From contig DAOSDL010000008.1 in NCBI GenBank assembly GCA_035362335.1, positions 1 to 64,000 on the forward strand: a DNA stretch of 64,000 bases, written 5' to 3'. The notes beneath the pieces are model-generated. The model saw only the letters and a program-made list of their open reading frames with translations. It was not told the DNA's origin and searched no databases. Below, piece by piece: positions 25,871-34,842 of this stretch. The first letter of the stretch is position 1; the number at the start of each line of letters is the position of its first letter. Source of the DNA: JAOSJT01 sp035362335. Lineage in GTDB: Bacteria > Bacteroidota > Ignavibacteria > SZUA-365. The translations under genes and the position numbers were made by a program.

Positions 25871-26788
25871 TTAGAACGTGATCTTGGCTTTCCGCGCTAT
25901 CGACCAATCCAGCGTGAGAGCGCTGGCAACGAAAATACTCGAGTACGTTCCGGTAATGATACCGATCGTCATGGCAAATGCAAAACCGCGCGTGGGCTCG
26001 CCGCCGAAGAACAGCAGGGCGAGCATCGTGATCATGGTCGTGCCCGATGTCAGGATGGTACGGCTCATCGTGGTGTTGATGCTCTTGTTCAACAGCGGTT
26101 CAAACGCTGCGGACTTGAACAACTTCAAATTCTCGCGCACGCGGTCGAACACGATCACCGTATCGTTGATCGAGTAACCGACGAGCGTGAGGAAGGCCGC
26201 CACCATGGTTTGATCGAACTCCAGATTCAGACCCGGAATGAGTCCGGTGAAAAGGGAAATCAATCCCAACGTGAGCAGCACGTCGTGGAACAATGCCGCG
26301 ACTGCGCCGATGGCGAAAATGAATTTGAAGCGGAATCCGATATACACCAGAATGCCGATGAGTGCGATGAAAATGGCGATCACCGCGTCGCGCCGGATTT
26401 CGGCGCCGATCTTGGCCTCCACGCGATTTTCCTGCAGGATTTCAATTCCCGCGGGGAAGGCCTTCTCCAGCGTGGCTTTGATGTTGTCGGAGATGGTGGA
26501 TCCCACGCCCTTCTTCTCGGTGCGGATGATATAGTCCGTGTCCGAACCGAAGGATTTGATTTCCACGCTTCCCAGATCGCCACCGCGGATCATGCCGCGA
26601 AGCTCGCCGATTTCCACCGCGCGCGGGAAGCGCACGACCACCTCGGTGCCGCCCTTGAAATCCAGACCGAATTCCACGCCTTTGAAGAGGATGGACAATA
26701 TTCCTGCGAAAATGAGCGCCCCCGAAATGAGGTAGAACGTCTTCCGCATGCCCATGAAATTAATGTCGAGTTCCTTGAAGATTCTCAT
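25871..26788 (-). CDS. secF: Protein translocase subunit SecF
   Basis: A 305-residue inner-membrane protein that works with SecD to use the proton gradient for late steps of Sec export. First helix about 17-36, then the periplasmic domain starting VEFGLDFKGGTEVVVRF. A five-helix block begins near 135 with signatures TLVGYSINDTVIVFDRVREN and SRTILTSGTTMITML. It starts 48 nt after secD. Motifs and length are normal. Confidence 0.97.
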   Translation of the reverse strand: MRIFKELDINFMGMRKTFYLISGALIFAGILSILFKGVEFGLDFKGGTEVVVRFPRAVEIGELRGMIRGGDLGSVEIKSFGSDTDYIIRTEKKGVGSTISDNIKATLEKAFPAGIEILQENRVEAKIGAEIRRDAVIAIFIALIGILVYIGFRFKFIFAIGAVAALFHDVLLTLGLISLFTGLIPGLNLEFDQTMVAAFLTLVGYSINDTVIVFDRVRENLKLFKSAAFEPLLNKSINTTMSRTILTSGTTMITMLALLFFGGEPTRGFAFAMTIGIITGTYSSIFVASALTLDWSIARKAKITF

Positions 26789-26836
26789 TGTATGCTTTTT
26801 GCTCCTGTCTCGCTTGTATTCAGTGTCGTGGTGATA

Positions 26837-28732
26837 TCATCCGAACTTGACGATGTTCGGGGCCTTGTCCATGGTGATTTCCATGATCACGCGCGTCATG
26901 ATGATCGCCGTGAACATCGAGCAGATGATACCGATCATCAGCGTCAATGCGAAACCCTGGACGGGACCCGAACCGAACTGGTACAGGATGAGACAGGTGA
27001 TGAGTGTGGTGAGGTTGGAGTCCACGATCGCGGGGAAGGCTCGCGCATACCCCGCGTCAATTGCCGCTCTTAGCGTTTTTCCCGCTCCGAATTCCTCGCG
27101 TATGCGTTCGTTGATCAGCACGTTCGCATCCACCGCCATACCCACCGTGAGCAGAATACCCGCGATGCCGGGAAGCGTGAGCGTGCCGCTGAAGCCCGCC
27201 AGCACCGCCAGAATGAACAGCACGTTGAAAAACACTGCAATGTCCGCGGCAACACCGCCATAGTTGTAGTAAATCACCATGAACAGCAGAACAAGCCCGA
27301 GACCGATAAGGAAGGAGTTGACACCCTTCGAAATCGAGTCCTCACCGAGCGACGGACCCACGGTGCGCTCTTCGATGATCTCCACGGGAGCGGGAAGGGC
27401 GCCGGCCTTGAGCACGATTTCGAGCAGACGGGCTTCTTCCATATTATCCAGACCGTCGATCTGCGAATTGCCGCCGATGATTTTCTGACGCACCATGGGC
27501 GCGCTGAATACCGCGTCGTCGAGCACGATGGCGATCTGCTTGTTCACATTCGCGCCGGTCACACGCGCCCATTCGCGCGCACCATCGGCGTCCATCTGCA
27601 TGGTCACCACGGCGCCGACGCCGAGGCCACCCTGATCAAGCTGCGCCTGCGCTCCGGTGATCACTTCACCCGTGAGTTCCGGACGCGACTTCAATCCGTA
27701 AAGCTGGAAGGCCTGCGTGCCATCCTGGAAGGTGATGGGCTTGGCGCTCCAGGCGAACTGCACATCCTCGGGAATGATGTTCCGCACATCCGGACGCTTG
27801 AGCATGTTGGTCAAACGCTCCTTCTGCTCGGGCGTGGCGTAGTAGCCGTACTCGGTCATGATGAGGCTGCCCATGAACGGATGCTCGCGACGGAATTTCT
27901 CGAGCTGCTGCTCCTGCGACAACTTGGCGGTATTCACCGAGTCCTCGCGGCGCTTGGCGGCATCCAGGCTGTCGGCCTTCGCAAGGGCGGTGCTGTCGGC
28001 GGCGGTCATGGCCGAGTCAGCGCCCGTCACGTCGATCCGCTTGCCCATCAGAACCTTGTCCACGTTCTCGAGTGCCTGATAGAACATTTTCCCGTCGAGC
28101 GGAATCTTGAACTCCAGCTGCGCGGTCTCCTGAATGAGACTGCGCACCTCGCGCTCGTCGCTCACACCGGGAAGCTCGAGAATGATGCGGCGGCTGCCCG
28201 AACGCGTGATGGTCACTTCCGACACGCCGTATTGGTCGATACGGTTGCGGATGATCTCCAGCGCGCGCTCGACGGCCTTTTCGCTCTCGTCTGTGAGCTT
28301 GGTCATCACGTCGGAGTTGTTGTCGCGAATGTCGCCGTAGTAGCGGCTCAGCCGCATGCCGCGCTGGTCGAACTTGCGTCCGAAAATATCGAGTACCGAC
28401 TCATCGGAGTTCTGCGCTTCCTTCTTTGTCTCTTCCAGAATCGTGCGGAGATTCTCGTCGCGATTCTTGGCGAGCTTCTCGAGGAGCTGGATGATGTCCA
28501 CCTCGAGCGTCACATACATGCCGCCCTGAAGGTCGAGGCCGAGTTTGAGCCGCTTCTCGCGCGCATTGCGGATGGACTCCTCGTTCTCGTCGAAATACTT
28601 GGTGCTGTCTTCCGAGGACTTTCCGCGGAGAGCGCTCTGGTGATTGGCGTCACTCCACGTGGGATAGAGCAAATACCCCGCGAAAAGCACGAATGCGACA
28701 ATCAGGATGATCCGGAACAGGTTTTTCTTCAC
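26837..28732 (-). CDS. secD: Protein translocase subunit SecD
   Basis: A 631-residue inner-membrane protein with a large periplasmic region. N-terminal helix (about 4-24), LKLGLDLQGGMYVTLEVD (D1 signature), IRNRIDQYGVSEVTITRSG, and a C-terminal RND-type membrane block with GMAVDANVLINERIREE and TLITCLILYQFGSGPVQGFA. A charged Ala/Asp/Lys-rich insertion sits in the middle (ADSAMTAADSTALAKADSLD). I chose the GTG at 28732 because GGAGG lies about 11 nt upstream; a TTG six codons earlier would overlap that site. It heads the secD-secF-STAS operon. Confidence 0.96.
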   Translation of the reverse strand: MKKNLFRIILIVAFVLFAGYLLYPTWSDANHQSALRGKSSEDSTKYFDENEESIRNAREKRLKLGLDLQGGMYVTLEVDIIQLLEKLAKNRDENLRTILEETKKEAQNSDESVLDIFGRKFDQRGMRLSRYYGDIRDNNSDVMTKLTDESEKAVERALEIIRNRIDQYGVSEVTITRSGSRRIILELPGVSDEREVRSLIQETAQLEFKIPLDGKMFYQALENVDKVLMGKRIDVTGADSAMTAADSTALAKADSLDAAKRREDSVNTAKLSQEQQLEKFRREHPFMGSLIMTEYGYYATPEQKERLTNMLKRPDVRNIIPEDVQFAWSAKPITFQDGTQAFQLYGLKSRPELTGEVITGAQAQLDQGGLGVGAVVTMQMDADGAREWARVTGANVNKQIAIVLDDAVFSAPMVRQKIIGGNSQIDGLDNMEEARLLEIVLKAGALPAPVEIIEERTVGPSLGEDSISKGVNSFLIGLGLVLLFMVIYYNYGGVAADIAVFFNVLFILAVLAGFSGTLTLPGIAGILLTVGMAVDANVLINERIREEFGAGKTLRAAIDAGYARAFPAIVDSNLTTLITCLILYQFGSGPVQGFALTLMIGIICSMFTAIIMTRVIMEITMDKAPNIVKFG

Positions 28733-28805
28733 GGCCTTACAGACCTCCAACGTCAGTATATAGTGTTAGCGCAAAATTTTCTGCCCAAATTGGCCTAGAG
28801 AGACT

Positions 28806-28834
28806 AATATAGGCGCGAAGTGCAATAAAGTCAA
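28806..28834 (-). promoter_or_regulatory. Promoter of the secDF operon
   Basis: Minus-strand TTGACT (28834-28829), 17-nt spacer, TATATT (28811-28806). It is the best sigma70-type match in the window, about 75 nt before the secD start. The flanking DNA to 29015 carries nothing else I can support. Confidence 0.75.
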
Positions 28835-29015
28835 TGAATTCCGAACGGGCTTCGGATGCCCTCGTCACGACGGCTCCGGGGGCGATTACCGTGGCGACAG
28901 CCCCGCCGATCATCGATTCTCCGCCACCCGGTCCCCCGATGCCCGGCAATCCGGCGAGAATATCTCCGGCCTGCCGTGCGCCCGTACGCAATGGAAGCAC
29001 GCAGCGCGCTGCCTC

Positions 29016-31454
29016 TCATCGCATCGCTTCCGTCGCGGCTAGCACCGCACGCAAACGCTCACGCACGTATGGATGCTTCTCCCGCGCAAGCATGTCGCGC
29101 GCTACCGCGCGGGCTTCGTGACGGCCGAGCAGGGGAAGCACACTCGCGGCGTACTGGCGTATGGAGAAACGCGGTTCCGCGCTCATACTCAACAGCAACG
29201 TTCGAATCTTTTCCGCCCGCGGCTCGAGATACAGCAACTGCTCGAAGGCCTTGGCCCGCACGGCCAGCGAATGACCGGGACCAGCCAGTGTATGGAGAAT
29301 CTCCAGACACTCACTCGTGGGAAAGGAGCGCACCCAATCCAGAGCCGCAAGGCACAGAATATCGCCGTGGCTGCGCGCAGTGAGACGCGAGCGGAGAACG
29401 TCCCACGTTGTCACCGTGTCGATGGCCAACAGGCAATTCATTGCGGCGGCTTCGACATAGTAGCTCGAGTCGAGCAGGCCCTCCTCAAACAGCGGACGCA
29501 ACGCCGCATCGCCCAGGCGGCGCAAGCCGCCATAAGACGTGGCGCGGACGCCGGATGCAGCATCGTGCCGCGCGCGCAGGAACAGCGCCTTCGCATTGTC
29601 GCGATCACGCGCCGTCGGAAATGCCGCATCCGCGATACAGGCCAGCGCCGCCTTCCGCACCTCGCGATGCCCATCCGTCTCGGCGGCACGAAGCAGTGCT
29701 TCGCGGGCACCGGCCTCGTCGATGCGCGCGCGCAAGTCTTCTATCGCGCGCAGACGCATGCCGATGTGCCGGCTGTGCTCGAGTATGGAGGCAAGCTCCG
29801 CCACGGTGTACTCCACCGCGATGCGTCCCACAAGCACCCCCGCTGGATCGACTTCGATCATGCCGGGTCGCCGTGGCGCGGGCAGCACGAAGGTGCTGTC
29901 CGGCCCGAGCACGTCCACACGCAGCTCACGAACCGCACCATTGCCATCATGCAACGCGACGGTCAGGGGAAAACGAAAGCGCCCGCATAGCGAGTCGATG
30001 CGCTGCACCTGCCGCACGGAAAGCAGCACGGCTCCCCGTGCTTCCTCCCAATGCGTTTCGATGCGCAGTTCCGGATAGCCGGCCTTGTACAGCCATTGCT
30101 GGAAAAACCACTGGAGGTTTTTCCCCGTCTCTTCCTCTATCACGCGCTTGAGATCGTTGCTTTCCACACTGCCCAAGGCGAAGCGCTCGATGTAGCGCAG
30201 CATCACCCGGCGAAACGTCTCGCTCCCCAGCATATCCTCGAGCATGTGCAGCACCGCCGCGCCTTTGGAATAGGTGTTGGCCGCTCCCGTGCCTACGCGA
30301 TGCACCACGGGCAGCCTCCCGGCCTTGTCCGCCCAGTCCAGATAATTCCGCACGCCCTGATGGCGTTGCAGATCGAAGGCATCGCGGCCATGCCTGTGCA
30401 GCGTCCATCGCTGTTGATAGTAAGTGGCGAAGCCCTCGTTCAACCACTCGTTGTTCCAGTCGATGTAGGTGATGTAGTCGCCCCACCACTGATGCGCGAG
30501 TTCGTGCGCCACCAGCGGCTCGGCCTCGTAATCCAATGCCGCGCGCGCATCCACCACGAAGCGCGTGTCGGCCAGTATCGTGGCGCTGGTGTTTTCCATT
30601 CCTCCGTAGAGATAATGCGCCACGGGGATTTGCGCGTACTTGGCCCAGGGGTAGCGGAGTCCAATGTCCTTTGAGAAAAATTCCACCATCGCGGCGGTTT
30701 CCCCCGCGGCCCGCAGCACATCCTCCCGCTTGTTCTCGGGATAATGGTAGCTGCGCACGGGGATGCCATCCCACGCGTCCTCGAACACGGCGTAGTCGCC
30801 CACCGCCAGCATGATCAGATAGCTGCTGTGCGCCTGCTCCTGCTTCCAATGCCAGGTGCTGCTGCCATCGCCATTGTTACGACGCTCAATCAGTCGGCCA
30901 TTCCCCACCGTCACCAGCACGCTGTCTACCGTTACGCGCACTTCGCTGCTGGCTTTGTCGTTGGGAAAATCATAGCAGGGAAACCAATACCTGTTGTCTT
31001 CGCCCTGCCCCTGTGTCCAGATTTGCCGACGATCCCGCGGAAAACTGGCATCGGGCCCGATGAAATACATGCCCTTCTGCGGTGTGCATTCATACACCAT
31101 CCGCAGCTGGCGCCGCTGCGTGCGCTCCGACGTCTCCGGCAGGGCAATGGCGATGATGGCACCGTCGTAGGCGAATGGCGCGCTCCGCCCGTCCACGAAC
31201 ACGCTGTCGAAGCGCATGTCCACCGCGTCCAGGCGCAATGTGCGCGCCGTGTCCTCGAACATGGTAAAATCCACGCGCACATCGCCACGCAACGACCGCG
31301 TGCGCTCGTCGGGGTGAATGCGGATGTCGTAGTGCAGAATATCCGCCGCACGCTCACGCCGTCCGAAATCCTGCGACCATGCTACGCCACGCACGAGCAT
31401 GCACGCGGCAACGAAGCAGAAAAACGCGCACGCGCCGGAAGCCACGAAGGGCAT
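29016..31454 (-). CDS. Secreted M1-family aminopeptidase with HEAT-repeat C-terminus
   Basis: An 812-residue zinc metalloprotease. Residues 1-28 are a signal peptide (ACAFFCFVAACMLV, cleavage near VAWSQ). The beta-sandwich N-domain follows. The exopeptidase motif is GGMEN, a variant of GAMEN, and the zinc site is HELAHQWWGD with NEGFATYY about 18 residues on, so catalysis looks intact. After about residue 500 come alpha-helical HEAT-like repeats (REVRKAALACIADAAF, GVRATSYGGLRRLGDAALRP, FSIRQYAASVLPLLG). There is no T9SS tail. I used the ATG at 31454; the longer frame overlaps the upstream gene. It starts 44 nt after that gene. Confidence 0.93.
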   Translation of the reverse strand: MPFVASGACAFFCFVAACMLVRGVAWSQDFGRRERAADILHYDIRIHPDERTRSLRGDVRVDFTMFEDTARTLRLDAVDMRFDSVFVDGRSAPFAYDGAIIAIALPETSERTQRRQLRMVYECTPQKGMYFIGPDASFPRDRRQIWTQGQGEDNRYWFPCYDFPNDKASSEVRVTVDSVLVTVGNGRLIERRNNGDGSSTWHWKQEQAHSSYLIMLAVGDYAVFEDAWDGIPVRSYHYPENKREDVLRAAGETAAMVEFFSKDIGLRYPWAKYAQIPVAHYLYGGMENTSATILADTRFVVDARAALDYEAEPLVAHELAHQWWGDYITYIDWNNEWLNEGFATYYQQRWTLHRHGRDAFDLQRHQGVRNYLDWADKAGRLPVVHRVGTGAANTYSKGAAVLHMLEDMLGSETFRRVMLRYIERFALGSVESNDLKRVIEEETGKNLQWFFQQWLYKAGYPELRIETHWEEARGAVLLSVRQVQRIDSLCGRFRFPLTVALHDGNGAVRELRVDVLGPDSTFVLPAPRRPGMIEVDPAGVLVGRIAVEYTVAELASILEHSRHIGMRLRAIEDLRARIDEAGAREALLRAAETDGHREVRKAALACIADAAFPTARDRDNAKALFLRARHDAASGVRATSYGGLRRLGDAALRPLFEEGLLDSSYYVEAAAMNCLLAIDTVTTWDVLRSRLTARSHGDILCLAALDWVRSFPTSECLEILHTLAGPGHSLAVRAKAFEQLLYLEPRAEKIRTLLLSMSAEPRFSIRQYAASVLPLLGRHEARAVARDMLAREKHPYVRERLRAVLAATEAMR

Positions 31455-31497
31455 TCCGGCGCGCGAGCCATGCAATGATACGGTGGCGCTCACCGCC

Positions 31498-34425
31498 TTA
31501 CTTGACCAGCACCATGCGGTGGACGCGCACAGCGCCGCCGACGAGCAAGCGGGCATGGTACACTCCGGCGGGAAGATCACCCGCGTCGAAACGCACCTGC
31601 TGCACACCGCCGTGCCGCACTTCATCCACCAGCGTGCGCAGCACGCGGCCATGCACATCCAGCACCTCCAGGCGCGCATGACGCGCTCCGTCGGGCAGCG
31701 AGAAGCTGATCACCGTTCCGGGGTTGAAGGGGTTGGGATAATTTCCCAGAATCGCGAAACTCCGCGCCGTGGCCAGATCCAGAACGTCGAGCGGATCGCG
31801 CACACTGAATTGCCAGGTGGCAAAGGTGGTGTCGCCGCTCCCACCCTCGGCACAGCCATCGAGTATGGCGCAGCGCACCGTATAGCTGCCGATGCTGCTG
31901 AAGGTGTGCGTGAACGTGCTGTCGAGTGTCAATGGCTCCTCAACACCGTTCACCGACCAGACGTAGCGCAGCAAATCCTTGTCGGGATCGTTGGCGGTCA
32001 CGACAAAGCTGACCTCGGCGTTCGTGTCCACTGTGTCGAGCGTTGCGGGAAGCTGCGCGGTCAACACCGGTGCCGCCGAATTGCTGGACTGCACGAAGAG
32101 CTGTCCTGTGCAAATCACCGGCGTCATGGTTGTGCCACGCACGCTCAGATCAATGTCGTATTGCATGTCCTCGCACATGGGCATGGCCTGCAAACGCCAG
32201 TTCGTTACAGCGCTGCCGCCCGCCGCGATGGCCGGGACAGTCACCACCTGCGGACCGCTGCCCGACGAGAGCACCATGCCGGAGGGAAGCACAATTGTGG
32301 CCTGCAATTCCTCGGAAGCAGCCGAGCCCACGTTGCGGATAGTGAGCTGCACCTGCGCTTCATCGGGCGAATACGTTCCGGTATTCGGATTCCAGTTGAG
32401 GCGGTCGGGGCTGATGCCGCAGGACAGTTCGATTTGCGCGGCCACCAATTCCGGCACCTCCAGTTGCGTCCACGTGGTATCCGGCTCCATGCCGGCCACC
32501 TCGGTGATGAGGGCGATATGATACGTGGCAGCGGCATCGCGCGGGTACTCGAATTGCCAGGTGAGCACGGTGCTGTCATCCGTAGCCATGGCCGCGAAAT
32601 TCTGCGTGGCATTGCCCGCGACCAGCGTCAATTCGTTGGGGGCGTCGATACGCACCGTGCCTGCCGGACCGGTCTGGCTGCCGGCGCTGCGTACCACACC
32701 GGTCACCGTGGCGGGCCACGGCGTATGCGCACCGCCCTGCACGCTGATAGCGTCGCAACGGCCGCTTGTAGCCACGGCGCTTGTCGCCGCCTTGATGTTG
32801 AAATAGAGAATGCCATTGCGCGCGGTCACATCGCCATTGACCATCACACCGACCTGCGCGGTTTTCTCGCTGCTCTGGGGAATGGCCTGCACGAAAAACG
32901 TGGCCGTTCCCTTTTGCCCGGGTTGCAGCATATCCGGTACCACGGTCACATCCGACACTGCGCCGTAGGCGATGCGCACGTCGGGTGATGAGGCGAGACG
33001 CGCCGTCAATGCGCCCACGGGCACATCACCTGTATTCGTCACGTCCACCGCGACCACGGCGGGATTGGGAGTGTAGCCGTTGGGACCCCAGTTGAAAATC
33101 ACCGGAGCCGAGGAAATTGTCAGCGCGGCACTGCGCGGACGCACGGTGATGCGGCTGGCGAGCGTCTGCACATCGAGGCAGCCACGGTCGAAGTTCACAT
33201 CGCCGATGCTCACCGCCACTTCCGTGTTGGTCGATACCTCGCCTGCCTTGAATTCCAGCAAGAGAAGATTTCCCGTGCCGTTGAGCAGCACCGAGCCGGA
33301 AACGGAGATGGTCCCTCCATTCGCCAGCATGTCCGTTTGCACTGTGGTACCGGCAAGCAGTGTACCGGTGGTGGTCGCACCGGTGAGTTTGAGTTTCGTC
33401 GTATCGAATGCCAATTGTATAGTCCCACCGTAGAAGCGCTGCCCTTGCACCGACGGAGTAATGCGCAAACCAATAGACTTGGTGGCACCGGCGGTAATGC
33501 TGGTAGTGTCGACCTTGAAGGCCACCTGTGTGGTGGCGCCCGCGTCCAGCATCGGCTGGGTGGTGGTGGTCACGCTGTCGTTGCCGTTGCGGTAGCGCAA
33601 TGACAGGTCGCGCTCGCGTCCATCACGACAGAGGTTGTTCGTGGTGTATTCGAGCACGCCGTACTGCGGTCGACCGCTCAATTCATCGATCACTTCCTGC
33701 ACGAGCAAATCCGCATTGGTATAGTAGCGGCCACCGGTTTCGGTGGCGAGCTGGCGCATGAGCTGGTCGGTGTTCACCGCGTTCACCCCGTAGCAGTGCA
33801 CCTTGATGCGATTCTTCGCAAGGTTGATCACATCCGGCACATCCTTCGTGCCGCCGTCACCCTTGCCGTTGGAAATGAAGATCACCGCGCGGTCCGGGTG
33901 CGTTCCCGACAAGCCCGTCAGTACACCCTCATAAGCGCCGTTCCAAATGTGATTGTTGCCGCCGGTGGGCTGAAGGCCGTCGATACCGATTTGCAGCATG
34001 GCCTTGATATGTGTCCAATCCTGGCGCACGGTGGCGTTGCCATCGTAGGCCACAATGGCGGCATCGTCGGCCACACCATCCAGACGGTCGATGAGCCGCG
34101 TGGCGATGCCGCGTGCGACGGCAATGTCGTTGGCGCTCATGGCCGAGCCGACGCCCACAACGATGGTGACGGAAAAGCTGCGTTGCGCTGGCGGAAAGGT
34201 CAGACGCAACGGTGTCTGCATCAGGCCATCCTCGCGGAGCAGAAACATCGAGCTGTCAATATCGCGGCGCAGCACCTGATTCTGGCGCACGGCCACGTGC
34301 AGCTGCATCGTGGGAAAATTGTCCGCTTTCACTTCCTGAATGTCCAGTTGCGGTTGGGCCGCGAGAGGCAGCACAAACGTGGTTGCCAGCAACAGCAGCA
34401 TGGCACAGTGGCGCAAAGACTTCAT
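31498..34425 (-). CDS. Large T9SS-exported protein with VWA-like and repeat domains
   Basis: A 975-residue protein. Signal peptide at 1-23 (MLLLLATTFVLPLAAQ). A von Willebrand A-like domain spans about 85-260 (IVVGVGSAMSANDIA, RAVIFISNGKGDGGT, TGGRYYTNADLL), but the first MIDAS Asp is replaced by Gly (GVGSAMS). Cohesin/CARDB-like beta domains follow, with WGPNGYTPNPAVV and LNWNPNTGTYSPDEAQ as repeated motifs. A PKD-like unit at about 800-885 is LRYVWSVNG...YTVRCAILDGC. The end is a classic T9SS domain with LGNYPNPFNPGTVISFSLP and LPAGVYHARL. It is probably displayed on or released from the cell surface. It precedes the M1 peptidase in one operon. Confidence 0.88.
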   Translation of the reverse strand: MKSLRHCAMLLLLATTFVLPLAAQPQLDIQEVKADNFPTMQLHVAVRQNQVLRRDIDSSMFLLREDGLMQTPLRLTFPPAQRSFSVTIVVGVGSAMSANDIAVARGIATRLIDRLDGVADDAAIVAYDGNATVRQDWTHIKAMLQIGIDGLQPTGGNNHIWNGAYEGVLTGLSGTHPDRAVIFISNGKGDGGTKDVPDVINLAKNRIKVHCYGVNAVNTDQLMRQLATETGGRYYTNADLLVQEVIDELSGRPQYGVLEYTTNNLCRDGRERDLSLRYRNGNDSVTTTTQPMLDAGATTQVAFKVDTTSITAGATKSIGLRITPSVQGQRFYGGTIQLAFDTTKLKLTGATTTGTLLAGTTVQTDMLANGGTISVSGSVLLNGTGNLLLLEFKAGEVSTNTEVAVSIGDVNFDRGCLDVQTLASRITVRPRSAALTISSAPVIFNWGPNGYTPNPAVVAVDVTNTGDVPVGALTARLASSPDVRIAYGAVSDVTVVPDMLQPGQKGTATFFVQAIPQSSEKTAQVGVMVNGDVTARNGILYFNIKAATSAVATSGRCDAISVQGGAHTPWPATVTGVVRSAGSQTGPAGTVRIDAPNELTLVAGNATQNFAAMATDDSTVLTWQFEYPRDAAATYHIALITEVAGMEPDTTWTQLEVPELVAAQIELSCGISPDRLNWNPNTGTYSPDEAQVQLTIRNVGSAASEELQATIVLPSGMVLSSGSGPQVVTVPAIAAGGSAVTNWRLQAMPMCEDMQYDIDLSVRGTTMTPVICTGQLFVQSSNSAAPVLTAQLPATLDTVDTNAEVSFVVTANDPDKDLLRYVWSVNGVEEPLTLDSTFTHTFSSIGSYTVRCAILDGCAEGGSGDTTFATWQFSVRDPLDVLDLATARSFAILGNYPNPFNPGTVISFSLPDGARHARLEVLDVHGRVLRTLVDEVRHGGVQQVRFDAGDLPAGVYHARLLVGGAVRVHRMVLVK

Positions 34426-34464
34426 GGTTCACCCTCGGATTGATCGGAGATTGGCGAAAACAGT

Positions 34465-34492
34465 AAAATAGACAGCCCCGGTGGAAAAACAA
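34465..34492 (-). promoter_or_regulatory. Candidate promoter for the 975-aa T9SS protein
   Basis: Minus-strand TTGTTT, 16 nt, TATTTT, about 40 nt before the start codon. A moderate match to the sigma70-like sites seen elsewhere in the window. Confidence 0.45.
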
Positions 34493-34842
34493 GGCAAACT
34501 CTCACCTACAACAACCTTCTCCCGCCTCCGCCGTGACGCACAAAAGAACCATCACGTCGGAATTTGTTACAACACGGCGGAAGGATCGGGTTCTGTGAAT
34601 ATTCGATGCGGCGAGGGAGCAGGATTGGGGAACACAGGAAATCCGACGCGAGCTGCTTCACGTCATTTCCTCCTAACCCACATTACTCTCCATTGGCTCT
34701 TCAAATGTATTCATCCTTGATGGAGCAGTGCCGCGCCACAAAGGCATGGCAATTCGGCGGCCCCTCAACGCTGGAATCAGTTTTTTCCGTAGATTGAATG
34801 ATGTTGTTTTGATGATTCCGTTCAATCAGTCAGGAGAATACC
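34493..34842. other. Intergenic region upstream of pepD
   Basis: About 350 bp between divergent genes with no supported ORF or RNA. The segment ggctcttcaaatgtattcat (34695-34714) resembles the right-hand block of the repeats at 1-365 and 4062-4446. Otherwise I see nothing. Confidence 0.5.

Noticed and set aside
28737..29000. 87-codon minus-strand ORF upstream of secD
   Set aside because: It runs through the secD promoter and shows only Gly/Ala-rich low-complexity residues; no ribosome site.
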